A stretch of 64,000 nucleotides of DNA from assembly GCA_026874595.1 (NCBI GenBank), contig CM049317.1, positions 27,308,401 through 27,372,400 of the forward strand, given 5' to 3'. The notes beneath the pieces are model-generated. The model was not told the DNA's origin. It did no database searches and saw only the letters and a program-made list of their open reading frames with translations. The DNA comes from Sipunculus nudus (Eukaryota > Annelida > Sipuncula > Golfingiida > Sipunculidae). Below are positions 11,501-20,945 of this stretch, one piece after another; within the stretch, counting starts at the first letter, position 1, and every line of letters starts with the position of its first letter. Both the position numbers and the translations under genes were made by a program.

Positions 11501-13027
11501 TCTCCCTGGATATCACCTTTTGCTAATAATTTGTCTCCTGTATTAATAAAATTGTTTAAAAAAATTAGTTAAGATACAACAATCGATGGTGCAGCATGAC
11601 AGATTTCAAACAACTTAAGAATAAATTTTTTGTCACGACTGATGATGTTATCCTACCAACTGGTGTATAGATGTACATAAAATTATGGACATCCACCATA
11701 ATTAAAACGGTAGAAGAGTTAAAAAGGAAACCTGTCATGGCAACCTATCAGTTAATTATCTGTGAATCCTGTACAAAATGTGTATGAATGAACAATAACT
11801 TTACTACTTTTTTTGCCCCTAACAGCACTCCGACCACACAGTATGTGCGTAACGTCACGTGGTGGCCGTACAGTGCTCAGAACCTAAGCTTTCTCTACGT
11901 CAATGAGTGGAGCTTCATGGACATCAACTACAGACAGAACTTCTATGCTTTCTGGAGACAGTACTTCCCTGATGTGTCCAGCAGATATCCATGTAAGTGT
12001 TTGATTGTATGAGCTTTTGGAATATTAATTAGATATACAATGGAACATAACCCTGTGACAACCCCAAATTGCGACCACTCGATAATTATGACAAATTTCT
12101 TGGTCCAGAATATATAATCCAGGTAACTTAGAATTTCACCAATATATGATCACAACCAAATTACGCCCACTTTTGTCAGTCCCAATGGTGGTTGTTATTG
12201 TGATTTTCCACTGTATATGGAACATACGGTAATTTTTTTCTGTATATGCATTATCTTCATTTTGTGAAGCATAACTAGATCTTGGTCCATTTTAAAGGTA
12301 GTCCACTCCTTTTTGATGTCTCTGTAAATATAATTCTCTGTATTTAAGGAAGGAATATTGAAGTATATTCCTGAAGAGTAATGAAGAGAAATTAACAAAA
12401 AATTCTTCTATTTTCCAAACAAAGGCTTCGTGTAAATATGACTGTATCAAAGAGAGAATAGATCTGAATTCTAAACTTCTGAGCTTGGTGTGAATTTAAT
12501 TTTTGTTGTGAGCAGTAACGCATGCACCCTTGCTTCATGACCCTCATTTATGTGATTTACCTGCGAACATGTATGTCGTATTTGAACCCTCATCCTACTA
12601 TCATTCTAAATCCACGTAGGTTAGAATCTGTCACAATTGTGAACATTGCTCTGACCAAAAACCATTACAAAAAATGAAGACCGATTAATACAACAAGTAT
12701 GATACGGCACGAACTGTAAGATGGCAAAAATCTCCCGACAGTACTTAAGTTAAGGCTACAGTAATTCAAGAAATAATACCTTATTATGAAGGTCTCTCTG
12801 CCAATAAATTGTTTGATATCCTGTTAAGACTGCTTGTAGGTTTATTACTTTAACATGTGTTTTTTATTTCAGTGACAACAACACCCCAGCCTACACCTAG
12901 ACCGATGCTGAACTTCCAAATTGCTACTTTCTCATTGGTTGGTATAGCGCTTATCATCCTCTTCATCCTAATTGCCATGGGGATGACATACCGAAAACGA
13001 GGCAAACGTGACGATGCGTTACTGTAA
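1345..13027 (+). CDS. Catalytically dead cholinesterase-like adhesion molecule (neuroligin/gliotactin-type), 11 exons
   Basis: Exons: 1345-1683, 3209-3373, 3731-3890, 4618-4803, 5538-5749, 6393-6537, 7048-7244, 10127-10250, 10935-11100, 11826-11992, 12873-13027. All introns are GT-AG and phases join into 671 aa. Residues 1-22 are a signal peptide. Residues about 25-70 are Trp/Cys-rich. An alpha/beta-hydrolase domain follows, with family landmarks GVPFAKPPVGDLRF, SEDCLYMNIYSP, NYRLGALG and GNYGLFDQR. About 637-659 is a membrane helix, followed by a 12-residue tail ending DDALL. Against acetylcholinesterase, the nucleophile Ser is Gly267 (GHGSGAAS), the acid Glu is Ser397 (RDSGAY), His is Tyr513 (GVPYKRD), and the oxyanion GGG is GEY (188-190). 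Hydrolysis is therefore not expected. The family role is cell-cell adhesion or junction assembly with the domain outside the cell. Eleven N-x-S/T sequons support secretion. The HGEYF site recalls gliotactin, but orthology is unproven. Either ATG at 1345 or 1348 may start translation. Confidence 0.88.
1987..2071. repeat. 30-base near-perfect inverted repeat (hairpin) in intron 1
   Basis: The arm at 1987-2016 (starts AGCCCAATTTAATCAGATTC) is nearly the reverse complement of the arm at 2042-2071 (ends GATTAAATTGGGCT), with a loop of about 25 bases. It could be a tiny foldback element or a transcribed hairpin. It lies just upstream of an (AT)n tract. Confidence 0.7.
2096..2172. repeat. (AT)n microsatellite
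   Basis: Uninterrupted TA dinucleotides for about 65 bases, then a short CA run, inside intron 1 of the cholinesterase-like gene. Confidence 0.95.
3209..3373 (+). CDS. Exon 2: Cys-loop segment of the esterase-like domain
   Basis: Encodes 55 residues from acceptor TTTCAG to donor AAT|GTAAGT, phase 0 at both ends. It contains the conserved SEDCLYMNIYSPN strand and sequon NMS. The last 18 coding bases and the donor are duplicated in frame 45 bases downstream (3401-3421), so a second donor at 3419 could add 15 residues. Confidence 0.88.
3731..3890 (+). CDS. Exon 3: oxyanion-hole strand
   Basis: Encodes residues 169-221 plus one base. It includes VLVFIHGEYF, where active esterases have a GGG oxyanion hole, and VVTFNYRLGALG, a hallmark of the family. 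The donor is CTAG|GTGAGA. Confidence 0.88.
3915..4345. repeat. Minisatellite 'aataagaccacctgtctg' in intron 3
   Basis: More than 20 imperfect copies of a 15-18 base unit built around GACCACCTGT with TTTATAA or CTAATAA spacers. The array starts after TACAGTGGAACC, which resembles the terminal inverted repeat of small elements elsewhere in the window. It may therefore have expanded inside a MITE. Confidence 0.85.
4618..4803 (+). CDS. Exon 4: nucleophile elbow with Gly in place of Ser
   Basis: Encodes residues 222-283 (the first and last codons are split). DQRLPGNYGLFDQRQALRFV and DPNSVTIAGHGSGAASVG align directly with the cholinesterase elbow. The serine of G-E-S-A-G is Gly267 here. The donor is AAAGT|GTGAGT, chosen because only this end keeps phase with exon 5. 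Confidence 0.87.
4804..5537 (+). other. Intron 4
   Basis: AT-rich intron with an (AT)n tract at about 5453-5510, ending just before acceptor TTGCTTACAG. I see nothing else in it. Confidence 0.8.
5538..5749 (+). CDS. Exon 5 of the cholinesterase-like gene
   Basis: Encodes residues 284-354. It contains LFDQAIAMSGSDLCEW, equivalent to the family LF..AI.QSG helix, and three further cysteines including the pair flanking the acidic CDPELMDDFRLYDC loop. The donor is AGA|GTAAGT. Confidence 0.86.
6393..6537 (+). CDS. Exon 6: acid-residue region, Glu replaced by Ser
   Basis: Encodes residues 355-402. PVVDGDFLPDDP is the typical cholinesterase strand. MSGLSRDSGAY aligns with GVVKDEGSY, with the catalytic Glu replaced by Ser397. 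The donor is GCAT|GTATGT. Confidence 0.86.
7048..7244 (+). CDS. Exon 7 of the cholinesterase-like gene
   Basis: Encodes residues 403-468 from acceptor TACCACAG. It has sequons NQT and NRT and an EAIEFQYTYW-like helix (as GAIEFQYTYW). The donor GAT|GTGGGT was chosen over GTAAAA at 7249 because only it is in phase with exon 8. Confidence 0.8.
7581..8340. repeat. Dispersed repeat 'agctcagctgac' type in intron 7
   Basis: The stretch begins AGCTCAGCTGACTAAAAGTC with a CTGTCCGTCCGTCCGT tract. I associate this start with a repeat often seen in mollusc genomic sequence, which is memory and not checked. The right boundary is uncertain. The rest of intron 7 (8340-10126) holds an ATT-rich tract at 9395-9430 followed by CACTCAAAGAGTGTGCAAAAG, resembling a SINE 3' end, and no recognised gene. 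Confidence 0.45.
10127..10250 (+). CDS. Exon 8 of the cholinesterase-like gene
   Basis: Encodes residues 469-509 plus one base. VDEALKYHANDT and YSYLFHYRSEYEPLEDWMG match the pre-histidine strand of cholinesterases (AYVYYFHHR... type). The donor is ATGG|GTTTGT. Confidence 0.86.
10935..11100 (+). CDS. Exon 9: histidine region, His replaced by Tyr
   Basis: Encodes residues 510-564. GVPYKRDCDYVFGFPF aligns with the cholinesterase GV.HG.E..FVFG.P block, with Tyr513 in the His position. FMQEMWANFTKYG matches the conserved W..FA..G helix. Four sequons (NET, NIT, NIS, NFT) are clustered here. Confidence 0.88.
11826..11992 (+). CDS. Exon 10 of the cholinesterase-like gene
   Basis: Encodes residues 565-620. 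It contains WWPYSAQNLSFLYV, like the family WP.Y......YL strand, and ends with the C-terminal helix FYAFWRQYFPDV. The donor is CCAT|GTAAGT. Confidence 0.86.
12036..12215. mobile_element. Short MITE-like element in intron 10
   Basis: Ends are TACAATGGAA and, on the right, TTCCACTGTA (reverse complement TACAGTGGAA), 180 bases apart, with TA at both outer edges. The inside holds GACCAC-type motifs like the intron-3 minisatellite. No coding capacity. Confidence 0.5.
12873..13027 (+). CDS. Exon 11: stalk, membrane helix and short tail
   Basis: Encodes a Thr/Pro stalk (622-631), a hydrophobic helix (about 637-659) and the cytoplasmic tail YRKRGKRDDALL. The DxxLL arrangement at the very C-terminus resembles an acidic dileucine sorting signal. 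Unlike neuroligins and gliotactin, there is no long tail and no obvious PDZ ligand. Confidence 0.88.
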
Positions 13028-15200
13028 TGAACCAGGATTATGAAATGAAGTTTATGCTGTCAGGATGATATTCTAGATACAAAACAGTGCATTTAGTGAT
13101 TTTTTTAATACTACATAAAAAAATTGTCTCAGGTATAAATAGATGGTTTATTTTGTAAGATGTCTTGAATTACACAGGTTACACGTATCTTATCTATAGT
13201 GACACGTTGATTGTCATTATTATAAGGATAGGGTTTTCTCAGATTTATAAAATTAATCACTTTTAGAACAAATCTTGTATATTAATGTATATTATAGGGT
13301 TTCCTCAGATTTTATATATTAATGATTTTAGAAAAAAAAAATGTATATTACTTAGTATAACATGCTGACTTCATGACTAGAGACAGGTATAAATTGGTCT
13401 TATTAATGATATTTGCACCGTCTTATTCTATTTTTATGAACTTGAACAATCAATACAAGTACTTTGAAGCTTAGGGCTATAATAACAAATAAGCCAACCA
13501 CAGGAAGGTGTATGCATCTATAGTTATTCTCCAGATGCACCAGTTAGAGTCAATTTATATTTGATATAGAGCTATACTTCTGTTGATAACCAAAGTCAAA
13601 GAAATATCTCAGTGACTTTGATTTGATGAATCAAGTACATATCTATATACTATCGTCAAATCTAAACGTCTTCTAGTTTGTAACCACTCCACTGTAATGA
13701 CAACCCATGGATTGCAGCCATGCTCCTAATTATGCATTGTAAATATCATCAAGTGAGTCATTTCAGCTTGGGAGAGGTGTTTCAATTACACCCAGAGAGT
13801 CCAGAAAGCTTTTTAAACTAGTGTATATCATACTGACAATTTTAAACTGTTAAAAATGAGACAAGTGACAAATATATCATCGAACGTCCAAAATATCAAG
13901 TTGCCTTCATGCTTATATTTATGTATATAAATTATTTTTCTACAAACAAATACTATTTTGCAGTTTGCACATCAAATCTTTTTATCTTTTTGTGTGATGC
14001 GCCAGATATATTATAAATCGTCGTGATTGTTTTTTTCTGACCTTTTTTAATTGTAACTAGTGTGTAAATTTTAAGGGAAATATCAAAGTAATATCAGATG
14101 ATATGTAATATGTTCATATGTAAATCACGCCCATGTGTAATTATATTGCCTGTTATATCTGTATATTTGGCTAGGGGATATTAACTAGTTTGATACAGTT
14201 ACTTATATATTAAAAGTGTATTATACGGAATATATACATTATCTTTGTACAGTCACTTCCTCGTGTATTTGTCCTTTTATATATGTTACATATCTATGTT
14301 AGGAAGATTGAATGCAATGAGGATAATTTGGTTTTGTATATAATGTGAGCAATGATATATGTTACATTAATCAATTCCATCTGTAAAAATATAGCATTTG
14401 TACGCCTACTTTACACCAGGAGGAACACAAACACACTGCCACTCAGTGCACATTTTCATGATTTCATTGTTCGTGATACACTTCATTCCAGGTTTGTGTA
14501 TAAAGTAATTTGATACCGGTTTGTAACATCTGTACAGAATATATTAAACTCTTGGATTTGTAAATGATGGCCTATTTTTTGGCATTATGCCATTCAGAAT
14601 AATATAATTGCTTTACTTATGGTTAGATCAAAGTTCTAATCGTGTACTCTTCATGTGCCCTCGTGATCATGATCTTCACCTGTTTTGAGACCCAATTATT
14701 TTTGTTCTTTATTATGGGCACCTCGTTTTTTCCTTTATCGGGCAAATATTTTGATCCGACCGGGTATCCAGAACATAAGTTATGCGACCACTAAGATTAA
14801 ACCTTGCCAAGTCAGTTCATCCCAAAGCGGTGCATTACCTCACTAATAAGTGAAAGGCTGCACATCGGACAATTATAGGGCATAGCTCAAAGCATGGTCG
14901 TGGACAAACAGAGCAGGCCAGGAATATTTGTCATTTGTCACCTGTATATACATGCGGCATATATATAAGCTTACATTTTATTAATCTTGCTGGTTAATAA
15001 AAATGTATTATTTGTTCATATGATAACTCTACAATGGCATAACACCAATTTAAAAAAAGTGCCTGAGAACCATACTTTATTTGGCCTTATGCTATTCACA
15101 GAAGCTCGTAAAAAAGCCTAATTTATGCAGGAAAGGGTAAATAGGTAAAAGTGAAATTTGAAATTTGTGCCCTTTGATTTTGTTAAACTATTACATCTAA
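13028..15200 (+). other. Probable long 3' UTR and intergenic DNA
   Basis: Non-coding after the TAA stop. An ATTAAA hexamer at 14543-14548 and an AATAAA near 14996 are candidate polyadenylation signals, and the true end cannot be told from sequence. A segment at about 15050-15115 (CTGAGAACC...) recurs near 57250 and 58200. Confidence 0.35.
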
Positions 15201-17640
15201 GACGGGTAAGACTTATGGCGTCGTCTACTATTTCCTTGCATTATACTAGAAGTTTTCAGAATAATTGTATCGCCAGACATAGTCTGGAGATACTATGGTT
15301 TAGGCACGGTCGCGCCGCCACCGCCACTGCCGCCGCCGCAGAGATTTCTTTTGGACACAATAACTCAAAAAATATTTCACGGATCTTTACCAAACTTGGT
15401 ATATGTATAGATATGGGTGAGAGGACGACGCCTATTTAAAATGAGGTCATGACCTCAACTAGGAGAGGGACCTTGATCTGAATAGGTTCAGTTTTGGGGA
15501 AAATCACACAAATTCTTAAATATTTCAAGAAAACTTGCATGGATTGATCCCAAAATCAAGTTGATCGAAGATCATGGATAGGGTTGTCATGTTCCAGAAA
15601 CTGGTGGCGCCACCTATTATTCTTTACTTGTTTTCATGCCGTTTAATATCCCCAAAATTGCTACTTGACAGTACTGTGAGCATTATAAGTCAAAATCTAA
15701 TGGACAGATTTCTTTCATATTATGCAAATACATAGATATGGGTTATGGGATGATGTTTATTTAAATTGGGGTCATGACCTTTCCTATGAGAGTGGCCTTG
15801 ACCTTGAATATTGCCATATATGGTGAAAATCACACAAAATCATTAATTTCTCAATAAGGGATGCATGCATTGGTCCAAAAATCAACTTGACCGAAGATCT
15901 TGGATAGTAATGTCATGTACCGGAAACAGGTGGCGCCACCTGTTATTCTTTTACTTGTTTTCGTGCCGTTTAATACCCCATCATTGCCACTTAACAGTAC
16001 ATTTATAACCTGTGAGCATTATAAGTCAAAAATTAATGGACAAATTTCTTTCATATTATGCATATACATAGACATGGGTTATGGGATGATGTATATATAA
16101 ATTGGGGTCATGACCTTTCCTTTTAGAGTGGCCTTGACCTTGAATATTGCCATATATGGTGAAAATTACACAAAATCATTAATATCTCAATAAGGGATGC
16201 ATGCATTGGTCCAAAAATCAACATGTTCGAAGATCTTGGAAAGTATTGTCATGTACCGGAAACAGGTGGCGCCACCTGTTATTCTTTTACTTGTTTTGTG
16301 CCGTTTAATACCCCATCATTGCTATTTATTAGTACTGTGAGCATTATAAGTCAAAAACTAATGGACAAATTTCTTTCATATTATGCATATACATGGATAT
16401 GGGTTATAGGATAATGTTTATTTGAATAGGGGTCATGACCTTTCCAATGAGTGGCCTTGACCTTGAATATTGCCATATATGGTGAAAATCACACAAAATC
16501 ATTAATTTCTCAATAAGGGATGCATTGATTGGTCCAAAAATCAACTTGAACGAAGATCTTGGATAGTGTTGTCATGTACGGGAAACAGGTGGTGCCACCT
16601 GTTATTCTTTTACTTGTTTTCGTGCCGTTTAATACCCCATCATTGCCACTTAACAGTATTGTGAGCATTATAAGTCAAAAACTAATGGACAGATTTCTTG
16701 CATATACATAGACATGGGTTAGGGGATGATGTATATTGCAATTTGGATTTTGACCTTTTCTATGAGAATGACCTTTTCTATGAGTGTGGTCTGATATTAA
16801 TTGTATTGCCAGACATAGCCTGGAGATACTATGGTTTAGGCACGGTTGCGCCGCCGCCGCCGCAGAGATTTCTTTTGGACACAATAACTCAAAAAATATT
16901 TCAAGGATCTTTTTCAAACTTGACACATTTATAGATATAGGTGAGAGGACGAAGCCTATTTAAAATGGGGTCATGACCTCAACTAGGAGAGTGATCTTGA
17001 CCTTGAATAGATCCATTTTTGGGGAAAATTACACAAATCCTTAAATATCTCAAGAAATCTTTCATGGATTTATCCAAAAATCAAGTTGGACAAAGATCTT
17101 GGATAGTGATGTCATGTACCGGAAACTGGTGGTGCCACCTAGTATCCTTTTCTTGTTTTTGTGCTGTTTAATACCCCCATCATTGCCACTTGACAGTACT
17201 TTTAGCATCACAAGTCAAAAACTGATTGACAGATTTCTTTAATATTATGCATGTACATAGGTATGGGTTATGGGATGATGTATATTAAAATTGGGGTCAT
17301 GACCTTTCCTTTGAGAGTGGCTTTGACCTTGAATATTACCATATATGGTGAAAATCACATAAAATCATGAATATCTTAAAAAGGGATGCATGGATTGGTC
17401 CAAAAATCAAGTTGACGGAAGATCTTGGATAGTTTTTTCTTTTGCAGAAGATAGGTGGCGCCACCTGTTGTCCTTTTCTTGTTTTTTGCGCCTTTGAATA
17501 CCCCATCATTGCCACTAGTCAGTATATACTGTGAGCATTATAAGTCAAACAGTAATGGACAGATTTCTTTCATGTTATGCATGTATATAGATATGGTTTA
17601 TGGAATGAGGTATATTTAATTTTAAATTTAATTTTAAAAT
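15200..17640. repeat. Array of about 325-base repeats with GGTGGCGCCACC blocks
   Basis: The block GGTGGCGCCACCT (or GGTGGTGCCACC) followed by TTCTTTTACTTGTTTT recurs near 15603, 15930, 16265, 16588, 17129 and 17455. Spacings are about 324-335 except one of about 540. Each unit also contains CATTATAAGTCAAAA and GGGGTCATGACCTTTCC. The header CCAGACATAG(T/C)CTGGAGATAC, followed by GCCGCCGCC repeats, occurs at about 15277 and 16810, so the array consists of two super-units. There are no long open frames. It could be a satellite inside a Helitron-like or other tandem-carrying element. Confidence 0.85.
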
Positions 17641-18370
17641 TTAATTTAATTTAAATTTTTTTTTTAAATTTAATTTTTTTTTTCAAATGTTGGATATTTT
17701 GGAATGCAGTTTATTTCTCAAACAAGTTACTCCAAACATACATATACAACTCAATACATCATTAAATATATACTTCTATTTATACATAACCTTTTACATA
17801 ACAATTGCCTTCACTTTAAATATTCCTATATTTTGTACAAATGTTTCTCACATTTATTGCTAAAATACAAATACATCACATTATATCAACAAAATACCAC
17901 AAAACCTCATTTGTCTGGCGATACTATGGCACCAGCGGTGCCAAGAAATGTCTAGTTATTAATGCGACGCATTTTAAAAATACAAATATAAAAATCCAGA
18001 CATGTTTACCAAAAATATTGAACGTTCTAGTAATTATTAATATCTGGAGCCGTGAGGCAGGTTGATTATACATCCAGCTAGCTGCATTTTCAGCGAACCT
18101 GTGAGCTTAGGCGATGTTGTGGCGCCGTCCGATATCCCTCGTCTGTACGTTAACACGTACTATCTAAATAATCGGCAGGAGCTAGCATCACCAAATGTTA
18201 TGCAAAAAAAAAGTCATCAAAAGGACTTTCATCAAAAAAATTTTCGGATTGAGCTCATTTTTTCCATTTGCATTACTCTATAAAAAAAAAAAAAAAGGCA
18301 GGAGCTAGCATCACCAAATGTTATGCAAAAAATCAGTTATCTTAAAGACTGTCGGCTTGAGTTCATTTTT
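17640..18370. other. AT-rich non-coding stretch
   Basis: An A/T palindrome-rich tract lies at 17610-17690. A CTGGCGATACTATGG piece near 17915 resembles the header of the preceding array. The pair 'ggcaggagctagcatcaccaaatgttatgcaaaaaa' occurs twice (about 18175 and 18298). No gene was seen. Confidence 0.6.
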
Positions 18371-19215
18371 ATGCCCCCGCCACAAAGTGTCCGGGGCATA
18401 TAGTTTTACCCATGTCCGTCATTCCGTCCTTCCGTCTTAAAACAGTTGTACGGACTTGTTTTGGCAGTGCCTACAGATATTGGCCTGATTTGTGGTGTGT
18501 GGGCAGATAATGACCAGGTACAGATCGAGTTCGCGTTTCGTCCCGTTTGACCTTCTTTTGACCGTTATACGGCTCCTAAACTTAGAAAATTTTATGAAAA
18601 ATAGAAATTTTCATGACAAATACACATGTACGGACTTTTTTTCGCAATGCCTGCAGATATTGTCCTGATTTTTGGTGTGTAGGCAGATAATGACCAGTTA
18701 CAGATCGAGTTCATGTTTTGTTCCAGTTGACCTACTTTTGACCGTTTGACGGTGCTCTAACATAGAAAATTTCATGAAAAATAGACTGCTCCTGAACATA
18801 GGAAGTTTCATGAAAAATAGAAATTATCATAACAAATGCATATGTACCGACTTTTTTTTCCTCAATGCCTGCAGATACCACCCTGATTTTTTTATGCGTG
18901 GGCAGATAATGACAGTTACAGATCGAGTTCGCGTTTCATCCCGGTTGACCTACTTTTGATTGTTTTACGGCTCCTAAACATAGAAAATTTCATGAAAGAC
19001 AGAAATTTTTAAGGAAAATGCACGTATGGACTTTTTTTACAGTGCCTGCAGATACTGGCCTGATTTTTGGTGTGTTGCTTGATAATGACCCGTAACAGAT
19101 CGAGTTTGCATTTTGCCCTTGTTGACCTACTTTTAACCATATGACACCTCCTGAACTTAAAACATTTTTCAAAATTTTACAAATGTTTTTAATTTGCCCC
19201 AGGCGGGGCATTCGT
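18371..19215. mobile_element. Compound repeat with GCCCC-type ends and four internal monomers
   Basis: Starts ATGCCCCCGCCACAAAGTGT and ends GCCCCAGGCGGGGCATTCGT, giving short GC-rich inverted ends. Inside, the monomer beginning GGACTT(T/G)TTTT..GCAGTGCCT is repeated about four times (near 18453, 18631, 18848, 19028). Each copy contains CAGATCGAGTT and TTGACCTACTTTTGACC. There is no coding capacity. I recognise this type of start from mollusc genomes, but have not verified it. Confidence 0.65.
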
Positions 19216-20460
19216 GTCATTCCGACACATCTGGTTTCTTGAGCTCAGGTGTATTAATTTAGATTTTATAGGGAAAAAGCAAAAAAATAATAAATAAACC
19301 AAAATATTTAAAAATATTCTTCTCCGAAACTTTCCAGCCAAATTTGTTCAATATTTAACAAAAAAGATTCCAGAAACAATCTTTCTCGAGTTAGGTCAAA
19401 TGGATCCAGTTCCGTTATCTTTTTCCGAGTAATAGGAAGCTGGACTTCGTCATTGGGTCAAAACATCATACTAACATTACAATCTCAGAGACGGCTACAG
19501 CCGTCGTCAACAATTTTTATGCAAATGTTGGTCACTTCGTCTTGTATCCATATTTGAAATTGTGGTATTTGTAGCACCACCTGCATCAAAATTTTTTGCA
19601 CAGTGGTCATCGGTAATCAGTATATTAACCAATAATTTCTTAGGAACAGCAGGAGCTAGCACCCATAAATTGTGTGCATTGACCAGTTAAAATGTTGTGG
19701 GATTGAGCTTGTGTGTCGCCACCTGCATCAACTTATAGAAAAACCTTTGAAAATCTTCTCCGACGAAATCATTCAGTCAAATTGTTCATTATTTCACAGA
19801 AATAATCCAGGAGATGAGCTCTCTCCAGTTTGTTCAAATGGTTTGAGTTTGATGACTATTGTCCAAAATGCTGGAATTTGAACTTAGTCATTTGGCCAAG
19901 AAAGCATGCTAACATAATATCAGAAACGACAGAAGCTAACATCACCTAGTTTTGTGCACATGTTGGACACATGACTCATATTTTAAATTTAGGTTTTTGT
20001 GGCGCCACCTTTATTGACCTGTTTTTTACGGGAAAAAACAACTTTGTTTGAGCAACTTCTAGCTCCTACGTTAAAGATGGTATATAATGAAAATGTCAAG
20101 CCAAATGGTTTGATTTTTCACAAAAGACCCAAGATTTTGCATGTATCAATATATGTATTGTGTTTTATCGTGCTTTCCGTAAATAAATTTAGAATTGTTT
20201 CAACTACTGTTTAAAAAGAATAAGCAATCCCCAGCCCAAAATAAGAATAATATACAGCGTTTTCAATTAATATAATTTAAAGTCGAACTCTTTCACTGCC
20301 TTGATTTCATTGGCGAAAAGACCGCAATATTTATCCGAAATAAATTTTGCATCGATGTCCTTTCATGGTGTCCGTTAAATTGTGGTGTTTTTATTTAATT
20401 TCCTATCAATCAATTTCTCTTTACCCATGTAGTGTCTTCATGAATGTTGTGTCTCATTCG
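19215..20460. other. Non-coding, repeat-derived
   Basis: Degenerate copies of 'agctaacatcacc..tttgtgcaca..ttggacac' and 'ggcgccacc' motifs (about 19440-20040) suggest an old diverged array related to the 15-18 kb repeats. No gene was recognised. Confidence 0.5.
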
Positions 20461-20475
20461 TCTCACTTTTATTCT

Positions 20476-20530
<55 letters not shown>

Positions 20531-20634
20531 TAAAAATATAATAATAAAATGATATTAATAATAAATAGTATTTACATAGCGCCAATTATCCGATAGTGAG
20601 AGTCACAGCGCTGTTCACACAAACACACGCACAC

Positions 20635-20672
<38 letters not shown>

Positions 20673-20945
20673 ATACCCACTGAGAAAACACTACCCCCTG
20701 TGCCTTTCCAAACTTTCTGTTTGACCTTCGTGATTATCCATTGTAAACTACTTATGAAAAAATGGTACATATAAATGACCAAAAGCTTTCCGAAAGAGAT
20801 TAGTTTTTAAATTGGTTTTAAAAGATGGAAGAGTCGGAGATTTTCCAAGTGTAGTAGGAAGCGATTTCCAGACTTTTAGGGCTATGAAACTGCAGGAACG
20901 CTCCCCAAGTTTCATTTGACACTTTGGTACTTAAAAAATACCCCC
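20460..20945. repeat. Dispersed SINE-like repeat with (TAA)n and (CA)n
   Basis: (TAA)n at 20476-20530, then ATTTACATAGCGCCAATTATCC, CACAGCGCTGTTCAC, a (CA)n run to 20672, and a segment with GGAAGCGATTTCCAGA. The TAGCGCC/GCGCTG pairing next to a trinucleotide tail is typical of an invertebrate SINE or LINE tail class. The assignment to a class is inference. Confidence 0.5.

Noticed and set aside
15200-17640. Regular repeat spacing considered as a CRISPR array
   Set aside because: Unit length is about 325 bases with conserved sequence throughout, in a eukaryotic genome. There are no short repeats with unique spacers.
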